From: Actinomycetes bacterium
Lineage (GTDB): Bacteria; Actinomycetota; Acidimicrobiia; Acidimicrobiales; Aldehydirespiratoraceae
Assembly: GCA_024276495.1 (NCBI GenBank)
Contig: JAJRXC010000036.1
Location: 29,385 to 93,384 of the forward strand
Length of the DNA stretch: 64,000 nt
Reading direction: 5' to 3'
Below are positions 33,751 to 42,439 of the stretch, in pieces. Under the pieces are notes generated by a model that searched no databases, had not been told where the DNA came from, and saw nothing but the letters and a program-made list of their open reading frames with translations. Position numbers and translations under genes: made by a program. Within the stretch, counting starts at the first letter, position 1. Every line of letters begins with the position of its first letter.

Positions 33751-35049
33751 TCACTCCACCTCGGTCGCCAGGATGATCTCGTCACCGGGAGATGACCCCA
33801 GGGTCTCGAGGAAGGCGATCACGTCGTCGATTTGTCGTTCGGTCAGGTTGCGGTCGGGCATTCCCCGTGGCATCTCGCCGTCGGGCAGGTCGTCGGCGCG
33901 ATTGTCCTTCACCGCAGCCGGGTCGCGTATCCAGCGGGCGAGGTCGTCTCGGTTGAAGGACCCGTCGGGGTTGTAGAGATTCAGGATCCCGCCCGCGAAG
34001 GTCGTGTTGCTCATCAGGTTCGTCAGGTTCGGAGCCGAGCCCGACACCGTCTCGGCCCCGTCGTAGGTGAGGTCGTTGAATCCGTTGACGAGGTGACACG
34101 ACGCGCACTGTCCGGCGAACACATCGAGGCCGCGGAGGGCCGCGGAGGCGTCGTCGGGCACCGTTGCCGGCTCACCGGCCCGGAACGCGTCGACGTAGGG
34201 TTGCAGCTCGTCGTCGAACGACGCGGGCGCCATCTGCATGTCGATCCAGTCCTGGAAATCCGATGGCGTCATCGCGATGGTCTGCATGCGCATCCGGCTG
34301 TGGGACAGGCCACAGAACTCGGTGCACTGACCGAAGTACACGCCAGGGTCGTCGGCTTCGATCTTCCACGGCGAGAAGCGGCCCGGAACCGCGTCGCGCT
34401 TCCCGTTGAGCTGCGGGATCCAGAACGAGTGGATGACGTCGCGCGACGTGACGATCAACTCGACCTCCTCACCGGTGGGGATCGCCAACTGCCCGGAGGT
34501 GACGATGTCGGCCGGGGGAAGGTCCCACGGGTTCTCGAGATCGTCGGCGGTGATCTGGGTGCCGTCGAGGTAGTAGCGGAACTCCCACCACCACTGCTGG
34601 CCGACCACCACGATCGTGGGTTCCCACTCGACGGTCTCGCCTGCGACCTCGATGGTCATCGCGTTGGCCTCGGTGGAGTTGATCGAGAAGTGGGTCTGCA
34701 GCGTCAGCACCGCGATGACCGCCATCACGATCGCCGGCGCGATGGTCCAGGCGATCTCGAGGGAGTTGTTGTGTGAGATCTGCTCGGGGAACTCGTCGTC
34801 GCCTTCGTAGGTGGCGACCCGGTTCTTGATGCCGAGGTAGAGCACCGCCCCGCACACCAGGGTCAAGACGACACCGGCGATGATGAAGACCGGCAGGGCG
34901 AGATCGTAGATCTCGTCGGCGACGCCGCTTCTCGGCTGGAGGGTGTCGAGCTCGGCGTCGCTCGCGCAGCCGGCCAGAACCAGGCCGAGCAGGAGGACGA
35001 AGCCGAGTCGCGGCACCCGCCGACGGGGTTTTGTCACAGGGTCACTCAC
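33751..35049 (-). CDS. ctaC: Cytochrome c oxidase subunit II fused to cytochrome c (caa3 type)
   Basis: A membrane-anchored electron-entry subunit, 432 residues. A lipobox LVLAGC (Cys28) follows the N-terminal helix, then two helices and the CuA domain (VIHSFWIP, GQCTEFCGLSHSRM with both cysteines and His/Met). At the C-terminus is a class I cytochrome c with CASCH (315-319) and a later Met. The fused haem is the mark of caa3 oxidases. The GTG start overlaps the upstream stop by 8 nt (GTGAGTGA). Confidence 0.93.
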   Translation of the reverse strand: MSDPVTKPRRRVPRLGFVLLLGLVLAGCASDAELDTLQPRSGVADEIYDLALPVFIIAGVVLTLVCGAVLYLGIKNRVATYEGDDEFPEQISHNNSLEIAWTIAPAIVMAVIAVLTLQTHFSINSTEANAMTIEVAGETVEWEPTIVVVGQQWWWEFRYYLDGTQITADDLENPWDLPPADIVTSGQLAIPTGEEVELIVTSRDVIHSFWIPQLNGKRDAVPGRFSPWKIEADDPGVYFGQCTEFCGLSHSRMRMQTIAMTPSDFQDWIDMQMAPASFDDELQPYVDAFRAGEPATVPDDASAALRGLDVFAGQCASCHLVNGFNDLTYDGAETVSGSAPNLTNLMSNTTFAGGILNLYNPDGSFNRDDLARWIRDPAAVKDNRADDLPDGEMPRGMPDRNLTERQIDDVIAFLETLGSSPGDEIILATEVE

Positions 35050-35866
35050 CGTAGATATCTCCGTCAGTAGACGTGTCGACCACTCCGAGGCTCTCTTCGC
35101 TCTGCCCCTCGTCCTCGCCGTATTCGTGCTCTTCGAAATCCCGTTCGCCGTCGACGGTCGCCCAGACGCCGAAGCCGAGGATGCCCACGCCGAGGCTGAG
35201 CACGAGGCCGGCCACGATGTTGCGGTTCGGCCTGCGCCCCGAGGTGGCCAGGATCGCGACGCCGAGGATGGCGACGGCCAGGAGGCCGGCAACGACGACG
35301 GCGCCGAGCTTCGACACGTTGAGCAGGATGCGGGATAGCGCCAGCACGCCCAGCGCGACCGCCGCCGTGCCGGCGGCGGGGATCTCGAGCGGCGCCATGA
35401 TGCGGTTGCGCAGGGCCCGGTTGGCCTGGGGATCGCCGGTCGCCCGGTCGGCCCAGGCATCCATCATCCACTCGAAGGCAACCGCCGCGCAGATCACCAC
35501 ACCGGTGATGAACACCGCGGTGTTGAGGACGAGCCCGACCGCCATCGTGCCGACGCCGAAGGCGCCGACGATCGGCCAATGACTTCCGGTGACCGGCGCC
35601 GTCGGCGCGATGTCGTCGACCCCCCGGAACCGGGCCTGGTCGGCCGGGTCGGCATCACGGTACGAGATGAGGGTGAGGGCGATGCCGATCGCCGACAGCC
35701 CCAGCGCGACGAGCAGCCCGTAACCGAGATGCTCGCCGACACCACCCTTCCAGCCCAGTGACAGCGGACCCACGTGGTTGCCGCCGGTCGTGTAGCCGTA
35801 GAGGACAGCCGCCGTCGACAGTGCGACGCCGATGCCGAAGAAGAACTTGAAGCCCGTGGTGAACAA
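35042..35866 (-). CDS. Membrane protein of the oxidase operon, unknown
   Basis: About 274 residues, six or seven helices (TTGFKFFFGIGVALSTAAVL, GYGLLVALGLSAIGIALTLI and others) and a very acidic tail of ~35 residues (DFEEHEYGEDEGQSEESLG). I do not recognise the family. The likely start is TTG 35866 with AGGGA upstream, 8 nt after the stop of the subunit III-like gene. Its place between the degenerate I/III pair and ctaC suggests it is an oxidase-associated subunit or assembly factor. Confidence 0.7.
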   Translation of the reverse strand: MFTTGFKFFFGIGVALSTAAVLYGYTTGGNHVGPLSLGWKGGVGEHLGYGLLVALGLSAIGIALTLISYRDADPADQARFRGVDDIAPTAPVTGSHWPIVGAFGVGTMAVGLVLNTAVFITGVVICAAVAFEWMMDAWADRATGDPQANRALRNRIMAPLEIPAAGTAAVALGVLALSRILLNVSKLGAVVVAGLLAVAILGVAILATSGRRPNRNIVAGLVLSLGVGILGFGVWATVDGERDFEEHEYGEDEGQSEESLGVVDTSTDGDIYGE

Positions 35867-35874
35867 CTGAATCC

Positions 35875-36465
35875 CTACTTCGTGACGTAGATGACGTACC
35901 AGGCGATGAACCACATGGTGACGACTGTGTTCCAGTAGAACGCCGCTGCTGCGACGGATTCGGCCTTCTGCGGACCGAAGTGACCGATCAGCCCGCGGAG
36001 GAAGGTCAAGAAGATGAAGGCGACCGCGGCGATCATGAAGACGATGAAGGTGCCGTTGACCATGAAGAACATGAACTGCCCGGTGCCACCGGCCAGCGCG
36101 AAACCGACGTCGTTGAGGATGAACCAGAGCTGGTTGAACACCGCCGCGCCGAACAGCCCCGACAGGCCGAGCGCGACGAAGGTGTTCGGCCGGTCGTCGT
36201 TGTTGATCGCCTGCACGGCCCAGCGGACGGTGAAGATCGACAGGATCAAGGTGGCGAACACGAACCCCGACGGGCCGAGCTCGATGCGTCCCTCGGGGAA
36301 CCAGTCGCGATGCAGGGCGCGGGCCTGGGCCCGTTCGGTGATGTAGACGAGAAGCACCCCGAAGAACACCATCATCGAGGCGGCCGACGCGAACATCGTG
36401 CCGACGAGGACGGTTCTCGGCCGGGTGACCTCCGCGGACGGGAGCCCGGTGGTCGGCATGGTCAT
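35875..36465 (-). CDS. Degenerate cytochrome oxidase subunit III-like protein
   Basis: 196 residues, five helices, with the outline of COX3: FASAASMMVFFGVLLVYITE matches the N-terminal helices, and FYWNTVVTMWFIAWYVIYVT matches YWHFVDVVWIFIFTVIY of the intact subunit with His replaced by Asn. The central HGxHV segment of real subunit III is absent (FFMVNGTFIVFMIAAVAF instead). The ATG overlaps the upstream stop (TGATG) and has GGGAGGAT. It is probably a structural partner of the ligandless subunit I homologue. Confidence 0.8.
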   Translation of the reverse strand: MTMPTTGLPSAEVTRPRTVLVGTMFASAASMMVFFGVLLVYITERAQARALHRDWFPEGRIELGPSGFVFATLILSIFTVRWAVQAINNDDRPNTFVALGLSGLFGAAVFNQLWFILNDVGFALAGGTGQFMFFMVNGTFIVFMIAAVAFIFLTFLRGLIGHFGPQKAESVAAAAFYWNTVVTMWFIAWYVIYVTK

Positions 36466-38126
36466 CAGGAATCCTCCCCCTCGGCGGATGTCTGTTCCCT
36501 CGCGTCGAGCAGCGGGGCCTCCGACATGACGAGGCCCGGGGCCTCGGCGAAGTTCCCGGCCGGCGGCGGGGTGGCGGTGGCCCACTCGAGGGTGTGTCCG
36601 CCCCACGGGTCGGCCTCGGTGGTCCGGCCCGAGCGCAACGCCGAGACGATGGCCGCGAGCACCCCCAGCGCGCCGAGCGCCACGAGAACCGCACCGACGA
36701 GCGACACGATGCTCAAGATGTCGGCGGCGTCCTCGACGACCGGGACCCGCGGGTCGTCGCTCGTCTCCAGGAAGCCGCTGATGGCCTGGGCGCCACCGAG
36801 CAGCAGCGCCCCGCCGACGAGATCGAGAATCGCGAGGCGACCCATCAACGGTGAGAGGGTCCGACCGCCGATCTTGGCCGACCAGAACCAGATGCCGGCG
36901 ACCGCGGAGACGACCGCGCCGAGCAGCACGAGGTTCATCACGCCCGAGACCGTGATCCGGCCACCGAGGCGGAACGGCTCGATCACCCGGGCAACGCCGG
37001 CGGCGGCACCGACCGACAACAACAGCGCACCAGCGAGGGCACCCAGGAGGTGGGCGGGAGGTGAGCCGCCGAGGTTGTCGCGGCCCCGGGCCAGCGAATC
37101 GGCGACCGGGGCGAACGAGGCGAGGACCGGAACGATCGCGAGCAGACCGAAGGCGATGAAGACGAACTTCTCGTCATAGGCGACGTTGGCGCCGGGGTCG
37201 AACTGGAAGAAGGGCTGCGACCAGCCGCCGATCGACAACAGTCCGAAGAACCCGATGAGGCCGAGCGAGAGGCCGTGGCGAGACGGTCGGACACCGGCCG
37301 AGACGGCGACGATCGAGCCGAGGATGCCGAGCGCCGGAATCGCGAACGAGTAGACCTGCGGCTGTTCGACCAGCCACTCGAGTTGGGTGAAGATGGCCGT
37401 CGAGCCGTCGACACCACCGGTGAAGGTTCCCGGGCCGCCCCGAAGATCGACATAGGCGATCGCGAGGTTGGCGAGCAGGATCGGCAGGGTGAGCAGCCAC
37501 ACGGCGCTGGTCACCAGCATCGACCAGGCGAACAGCGGTGTCCGCAGCAAGGTCATCCCCTTGACCCGCAGCGACACGACGGTCGTGGCGAGACAGAGCG
37601 ACGCCAACAGGATCGAGACGACGACGAGCCCCATGCCCACGAGTGTCAAGGCGATCGAGTCGAGCTCACGTGGCGTCGCCCGGTCGACCGCGCCCCACCC
37701 CCCGCCGGCGGCGACGGCGACCACGAGAATGCCGGCTCCGATGAGGAAGCCCCACGCCGCGGCCAGCGCGGCTCGGGGGAACGCGATGTTCGTGGAGCCG
37801 ACCTGCATCGGCACGATCACGGTCGCGAGACCGATGAACAGCGGGGCGACCACGAGCAGCGCCAGGCCGAAGCGGTAGAGCGCCCAGATCTGGAAGTGCG
37901 GGTTCTCCCCGGCGAAGATGTCGAGCCCGCCGCTGTCGAGTCGTTCGAGGCCCAACAGCACGCCGAGGACGACGGCACCGATCAATGCGAACACTCCGGC
38001 GGTCAACCAGATCCGCCCGATCCGCTTGTGGTCCGTCGTGGCGAGGAAGTCGTAGAGCCCGGCCGCGGCAGGTGAGGAAACCGCCGTGGCTTGTGCAGTC
38101 GCCGGCGGTGAGTCGATCATCGTCAT
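36465..38126 (-). CDS. Cytochrome oxidase subunit I homologue lacking all metal ligands
   Basis: 553 residues, about twelve helices. Homology to CtaD is clear at both ends: TTDHKRIGRIW against TVDHKKIGIMY; VPMQVGSTNIAFPR against IPLQIGARDVAFPR; FWSAKIGG against FWWPKIFG; DPWGGHTLEWATATPPP against DPWDARSLEWMVPSPTP. The metal sites are gone. Haem a His92 of CtaD corresponds to Tyr84, GHPEVY is EQPQVY (254-259), the HH pair is Gln304-Pro305, and HFH is Gly395-Val-Met397. It cannot bind haem a, a3 or CuB in the usual way. It is the first gene of the oxidase operon, so it is probably expressed with, and may associate with, the real enzyme. Confidence 0.88.
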   Translation of the reverse strand: MTMIDSPPATAQATAVSSPAAAGLYDFLATTDHKRIGRIWLTAGVFALIGAVVLGVLLGLERLDSGGLDIFAGENPHFQIWALYRFGLALLVVAPLFIGLATVIVPMQVGSTNIAFPRAALAAAWGFLIGAGILVVAVAAGGGWGAVDRATPRELDSIALTLVGMGLVVVSILLASLCLATTVVSLRVKGMTLLRTPLFAWSMLVTSAVWLLTLPILLANLAIAYVDLRGGPGTFTGGVDGSTAIFTQLEWLVEQPQVYSFAIPALGILGSIVAVSAGVRPSRHGLSLGLIGFFGLLSIGGWSQPFFQFDPGANVAYDEKFVFIAFGLLAIVPVLASFAPVADSLARGRDNLGGSPPAHLLGALAGALLLSVGAAAGVARVIEPFRLGGRITVSGVMNLVLLGAVVSAVAGIWFWSAKIGGRTLSPLMGRLAILDLVGGALLLGGAQAISGFLETSDDPRVPVVEDAADILSIVSLVGAVLVALGALGVLAAIVSALRSGRTTEADPWGGHTLEWATATPPPAGNFAEAPGLVMSEAPLLDAREQTSAEGEDS

Positions 38127-38324
38127 GGTGGCAGGTGTCCTCCGACAGTGGCACCGAACAGCGGAGGCGCAACTGTTGATTCGTTCGTGATGTGCCCCGG
38201 GCGTTGCCGCGGCCGCGACGACTCCCGAGATGCAGTACCGACGAGGGAGCCTACAGGGCCGCGCAGGCCTGGTTGTAAACCGGGCGACCGATGATTTCGA
38301 CAGATGTGGATCCCGGGTTCGCGC
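38127..38324. promoter_or_regulatory. Probable promoter region of the oxidase operon
   Basis: A 198-nt gap between the ctaB stop and the first gene of the leftward operon. GGAGG lies about 13 nt before the ATG. I see no clear -10 box or operator. It should hold the main promoter, because all eight downstream genes are separated by 19 nt or less. Confidence 0.4.
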
Positions 38325-39221
38325 TCAGAACCCGTTCCGGACGATCTCGTCGACCGCCATGGCCCCGAACAACAGGGTCAGATAGGTGATCGACCAGCCG
38401 AACAAACGCATCGCGAGGGCCGGTTCGGGTCGCCGGAACACCTGGACGGCGAGCCCGGTGAACACCGCACCGAGGACGATCGCGGCCAGGTAGTAGACCA
38501 ACCCCATCTCCGCCACCGGACCGAACATGAGGGTGACGGCCCAGAGCAGGACGGTGTAGAGCAGGATTCGCCACGACGTGTCGCGAAGTGACGCGACCGC
38601 CGGAAGCATCGGAACGTCAGCCGACTGATAGTCGTCCTTGTAACGGATGGCGAGGGCCCAGAAGTGCGGCGGGGTCCAGTAGAAGATGATGCCGAACAGC
38701 AGCACGGGGGGCCAGTCGAGCTGGTTGGTGACCGCGGACCAGCCGACGAGCACCGGCATCGCGCCGGCGGCGCCGCCGATCACGATGTTGTGAGTCGAGG
38801 TCCGCTTCAGCCACAGCGTGTAGACGAAGACGTAGAAGAGGGTCGCCGAGACCGCGAGCACCGCCGACAAGAGGTTGACGAATCCCCACAGGAAGACGAA
38901 CGACACGATCTCGACCACGAACGCGAAGACGAGACCCTCGGTGGGGGTGACCTCGCCGGTCACCAACGGGCGACCCTTCGTGCGTTCCATGAGCCGGTCG
39001 ATGTCACGATCGATGTACATGTTGAACGCGTTGGCGCCGCCGGCCGCGAGGGTGCCGCCGATGACGGTGGCCGTCATCAACCACAGTGAGGGAAGCCCAC
39101 CCTCGGCCACGACCATCGTCGGCACGGTGGTGACGAGGAGGAGCTCGATGATCCGAGGTTTCGTCAATGCGACGAACGCGGCAGCGCGCGAACGAGTGCG
39201 GGGCGGTGCAGAGGCGGTCAC
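38325..39221 (-). CDS. ctaB: Protohaem IX farnesyltransferase (haem O synthase)
   Basis: A UbiA-type prenyltransferase, 298 residues, about nine helices, converting haem B to haem O for the oxidase. Motifs: ALTKPRIIELLLVTTVPTM, NAFNMYIDRDIDRLMERTKG (Asp-rich substrate site), GRPLVTGEV and YWTPPHFWALAIRYKDDYQ. The GTG start follows a TACCCT box by 7 nt. Divergent from ctaA. Confidence 0.96.
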   Translation of the reverse strand: MTASAPPRTRSRAAAFVALTKPRIIELLLVTTVPTMVVAEGGLPSLWLMTATVIGGTLAAGGANAFNMYIDRDIDRLMERTKGRPLVTGEVTPTEGLVFAFVVEIVSFVFLWGFVNLLSAVLAVSATLFYVFVYTLWLKRTSTHNIVIGGAAGAMPVLVGWSAVTNQLDWPPVLLFGIIFYWTPPHFWALAIRYKDDYQSADVPMLPAVASLRDTSWRILLYTVLLWAVTLMFGPVAEMGLVYYLAAIVLGAVFTGLAVQVFRRPEPALAMRLFGWSITYLTLLFGAMAVDEIVRNGF

Positions 39222-39228
39222 GCGGTCA

Positions 39229-39234
39229 AGGGTA
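39229..39234 (-). promoter_or_regulatory. TACCCT -10 box of ctaB
   Basis: TACCCT on the minus strand is followed by 7 nt and the GTG of ctaB. Confidence 0.6.
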
Positions 39235-39266
39235 CGGCCACGGCGACCAGACCGCCCAACGGGCCC

Positions 39267-39272
39267 TACGCT
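39267..39272 (+). promoter_or_regulatory. TACGCT -10 box of ctaA
   Basis: TACGCT is followed by 6 nt and the GTG of ctaA. Confidence 0.6.
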
Positions 39273-39278
39273 TGGGCC

Positions 39279-40199
39279 GTGACCCCGGCCCGCTACCTCA
39301 CGTTCGCCCGCGCCGCGCTCTGGTCCCTGACCGTCATCGTGGTGAGCGGTGGCGCCGTTCGCCTCACCGGCTCCGGTCTGGGCTGCACCGACTGGCCCAA
39401 CTGTGAGGAGAACCAGCTGGTCGCGTCGCTCGAGTACCACGCACTGATCGAGTTCGTGAACCGGATGTTCACCGGGGTGGTTGCCGCGGCGGTGATCGCC
39501 GCCGTGTTGGGATCGCTGCGTCGCTCACCTCGTCGCCGCGATCTCGTGTGGTGGTCGTGGGGTCTCGTCGCCGGGGTGATCGCCCAGATCATCCTCGGCG
39601 CCCTGCTCGTGAAGACCGAGCTCGATCCGCGGTTCACGATGGGACACTTCTTGTTGTCGATGGTGCTCTTGTGGAACGCGACCGTGCTCGTCCACCGGGC
39701 CTCGACCGACCACGATCCCGACACCGGCGAGGCGCCACCGCGGGAAACGTCCGAGATGCGCCGCCGCCTGCACCGGACCCTGACCGGTGTCACCGCGCTC
39801 GGGGCCGTGCTGTTGGTCTCCGGAACGGTCGTCACCGGCACCGGGCCTCACAGCGGAAGTGACAACCTCGAAGTGGCCGACCGTCTCCCGTTCCTGGTGC
39901 GAGACGTCACCCGCATCCACAGCCTCATCGCGGTCGCGACGCTCGGGCTGTTGCTGTTCGCCGGTTGGCAGGCGAACCGACTCCGCGACGAGGAGACATC
40001 TCGCCGGGTCGGCATCGTCGCGATCCTTCTCACCGCCCAGGGAGCGCTCGGCTATCTCCAGTACTTCACGGGCGTGCCCGTGCTGCTGGTCGCCCTCCAC
40101 ATCACGTTGGCCTCTCTCACCTGGATCGAGCTGGTGCGGCTGTCGCTCCACCCCGACCCGGTGGGCGCGACCTCGCGAGTTCGCGAACCGGTGTCGTGA
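39279..40199 (+). CDS. ctaA: Haem A synthase (CtaA/COX15)
   Basis: Converts haem O to haem A. 306 residues, eight helices in two four-helix halves. Motifs: VVSGGAVRLTGSGLGCTDWP, YHALIEFVNRMFTGVV (haem ligands), FTMGHFLLSMVLLWNATVL, TGTGPHSG and RIHSLIAVATLGLLL. Its TGA overlaps the clpS GTG (GTGA), so proteolysis genes are transcribed with haem A synthesis. Confidence 0.94.
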   Translation: MTPARYLTFARAALWSLTVIVVSGGAVRLTGSGLGCTDWPNCEENQLVASLEYHALIEFVNRMFTGVVAAAVIAAVLGSLRRSPRRRDLVWWSWGLVAGVIAQIILGALLVKTELDPRFTMGHFLLSMVLLWNATVLVHRASTDHDPDTGEAPPRETSEMRRRLHRTLTGVTALGAVLLVSGTVVTGTGPHSGSDNLEVADRLPFLVRDVTRIHSLIAVATLGLLLFAGWQANRLRDEETSRRVGIVAILLTAQGALGYLQYFTGVPVLLVALHITLASLTWIELVRLSLHPDPVGATSRVREPVS

Positions 40200-40483
40200 C
40201 CGCGCCGCTCACCACCCGCGACCCGAAGATCGACAGCACCGAGGACCTCTCGCGCCCCTGGAAGGTGATCGTGTGGGACGATCCCATCAACTTGATGTCG
40301 TATGTCGCGTACGTCTTTCGGAAACTGTTCGGGTTCTCCGAGGAGAAGGCCCACCGGCTGATGCTCGAGGTGCACAACGACGGTCGAGCGGTCGTCACCT
40401 CCGGCCCGAAGGAGAAAGCGGAGATGGACGTGTTCCGACTCCACGAGCACGGCCTCTGGGCGACCATGGAGCACGACTCGTGA
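40196..40483 (+). CDS. clpS: ClpS adaptor protein
   Basis: Delivers N-degron substrates to ClpAP/ClpCP. 95 residues with WKVIVWDDPINLMSYVAYVF (N-end pocket), AHRLMLEVHNDGRAVVTSGP and AEMDVFRLHEHGLWATMEHD, the full ClpS core. The GTG overlaps the ctaA stop and its own stop overlaps the DUF2017 start. Confidence 0.95.
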   Translation: MTAPLTTRDPKIDSTEDLSRPWKVIVWDDPINLMSYVAYVFRKLFGFSEEKAHRLMLEVHNDGRAVVTSGPKEKAEMDVFRLHEHGLWATMEHDS

Positions 40484-40959
40484 GGGATCGGCCTCGGTTT
40501 CGGGTGGGAACGGCCGGGGTGGTCGTCGACCTTCCCGGTCAGGAGCAGGAGATCCTGTCGAACCTCCTGTCGCAGCTTCGCGACCTGGTGATGGTGGATC
40601 ACGACCCGACCCTGCGCCGTCTGAAGCCACCGGCACATCCCGGCGACGAGGAAGCCGAGGCCGGCTATCGGGAGATGGTCGACGATCAGCTCCTCCGGGG
40701 CAGACTCGAGTCGATCGAACGCGTCGAATCCGGTCTCGGGGGGACGACCCTCGACGAGGGCGACACCGCCGCGTGGATGCACACCCTCAACAGCATGCGG
40801 TTGATCCTGGGCGAACGGCTTGTCCTCGAGGGTGCCGACCTGGAGGCCCACGATCTGGGGGAGGGAACGACCGGTGCGCTCTACGAATGGCTCGGCGCGC
40901 TGCTCGAGCAGTTGGTTGGCGCGGCGGGGGCGGCCGAGGGCGGACAGCCGACACGCTGA
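40480..40959 (+). CDS. DUF2017 family protein
   Basis: 159 residues, soluble and mostly helical (GQEQEILSNLLSQLRDLV, HTLNSMRLILGERL, YEWLGALLEQLVGAA). DUF2017 proteins follow clpS in most actinobacteria, and that context plus the GTGA overlap identifies it. The function is not established; a role linked to ClpS-dependent proteolysis is inferred from synteny. Confidence 0.82.
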   Translation: MRDRPRFRVGTAGVVVDLPGQEQEILSNLLSQLRDLVMVDHDPTLRRLKPPAHPGDEEAEAGYREMVDDQLLRGRLESIERVESGLGGTTLDEGDTAAWMHTLNSMRLILGERLVLEGADLEAHDLGEGTTGALYEWLGALLEQLVGAAGAAEGGQPTR

Positions 40960-40966
40960 GCCCCGC

Positions 40967-42439
40967 TCAGTCGCGCCGCTCCCACGACGAGTCGGCCGCG
41001 GCCCGCGCGAGGGTGCGGGCGAACTCGTCGGCCCGCCGGGCCGACAGATCCGGAACGACGATCGAGTGATCGGGCCCGATGCCGGCGGTGCTCACCCGGA
41101 GGTCGGCGACGCCGAGCCGCCGCTGGAACCACGACGCGGTCGTGCGCACCGACTGGACGTTGACCAACGGGACCTGGGTGAGGTGATGTTGCAGCACCCC
41201 TCGGCGAAGCACCAGGCGATCGCCGTCGAGCGAGATCCCGAGGCGCCGGTAGCGGGCCCGGGCGAACCAGACGGTCGTCCCCCACCAGAGCGCGGCGACG
41301 ACCGGCGCGACGGAGGGGAGATCGAGGACGACGAAGAACGAGGGCGGGGCCACGAGGAGCAGATACACGATTCCGGCCCGTGCGAGGACACGTCGGACGG
41401 TCACGGCATCGACCGGTTCGAGGTCGACGCCGAGTCCGGCGTCGACCTCGACGGATCCCCGCACCAGGGTGGCGATCCGATCGGTGCGGACGACGGGCGC
41501 GAGGTGGACCATCGATTGTTGTTCCTTCCCGGCCTTGCCGATCGCCGCGGAGAACCTGACCTCGTGCAACCCGATCCGTCGGGCGAGGAGACCCGAGGTG
41601 ACGGTCAGGGTCTGGATTCGATCCGGGCGCACCTCCACCTGGCGACGGGACAGCACGCCGGTGTCGATCGTCAGCGAACGGGCCCCACAATCGAGGGTGA
41701 AGTTGCCGAACTGCAGCAGGGCTCCCGTGACGGCGACGGCGGCGAGGACGACCGTCGTCACGATTCCGCCGAGAAGGATCATCGCTGCGGCCCGGGGGTC
41801 GACTTCGAGACCGACGATCACGGCCGACACGACCGCGGCGGTCATCACCACGACCAACGCCGGGGCGACGGAGGCGAGCTGGTAGGTCAGCAGGTCGCCG
41901 GGTCGGAGCACGTGAAGACGGGTGGCCGGCGGCGACGGTGGCGGCGGCAGGGACGAACCGGCCGTGGCCGGGTCGTCCGCGATGTCCGCGTCGGCGCGTC
42001 GCCGGCGGGCGTGACGGCGGAGGCGTTCGGTGAGGGCCTCGGCCGCGGAACGGCCGAGGTAGCGGATCTCGATGTCGCCGTCGGCCGACGCCTCCGCGAC
42101 CTGGACGACGGCGAGACCGACGACGCGGGCCAACACGGGTTCGGCCACCGCAACCTGTTGGATGCGACCGAGTGGGATCGAGCGGGTCTGACGGTTCACG
42201 ATTCCGCTGCGATACCAGACCGCTTCTGGGGTCACGGCATAGCCGGTCATGTACCAGCCGAGGGCGCCCCAGCCGACGCCGGCCGCGCCGACCACGAGGG
42301 CGATCTTGTCGAACCCGATTCCGCCTCCTCCCGCGACGAGGACGACGACAATGGGCCAGGCGTTGCCGGCCAGGAAGGTGGCGACCATGACCACGACGCT
42401 GAGCGGGTGGGGCCGCGACCAGTCGGTGTCGTCGCTCAC
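40967..42439 (-). CDS. Membrane protein with bacterial PH domains (YdbT-like)
   Basis: 490 residues. Three pairs of membrane helices are each followed by a bPH_2 domain: YAVTPEAVWYRSGIVNRQTR with IPLGRIQQVAV (first), SLTIDTGVLSRRQVEVRPDR (second), GDRLVLRRGVLQHHLTQVPL with VNVQSVRTTASW (third). Matches the YdbT family, which in Bacillus helps tolerance to antimicrobial compounds. The GTG overlaps the stop of the smaller PH gene, forming a two-gene operon (YdbS/YdbT type). Confidence 0.82.
   Translation of the reverse strand: MSDDTDWSRPHPLSVVVMVATFLAGNAWPIVVVLVAGGGGIGFDKIALVVGAAGVGWGALGWYMTGYAVTPEAVWYRSGIVNRQTRSIPLGRIQQVAVAEPVLARVVGLAVVQVAEASADGDIEIRYLGRSAAEALTERLRRHARRRRADADIADDPATAGSSLPPPPSPPATRLHVLRPGDLLTYQLASVAPALVVVMTAAVVSAVIVGLEVDPRAAAMILLGGIVTTVVLAAVAVTGALLQFGNFTLDCGARSLTIDTGVLSRRQVEVRPDRIQTLTVTSGLLARRIGLHEVRFSAAIGKAGKEQQSMVHLAPVVRTDRIATLVRGSVEVDAGLGVDLEPVDAVTVRRVLARAGIVYLLLVAPPSFFVVLDLPSVAPVVAALWWGTTVWFARARYRRLGISLDGDRLVLRRGVLQHHLTQVPLVNVQSVRTTASWFQRRLGVADLRVSTAGIGPDHSIVVPDLSARRADEFARTLARAAADSSWERRD

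Noticed and set aside
39279..39406. A riboswitch or haem-responsive leader before ctaA
   Set aside because: The -10 box is 6 nt from the start codon, so there is no room for an RNA leader, and no fold is evident.
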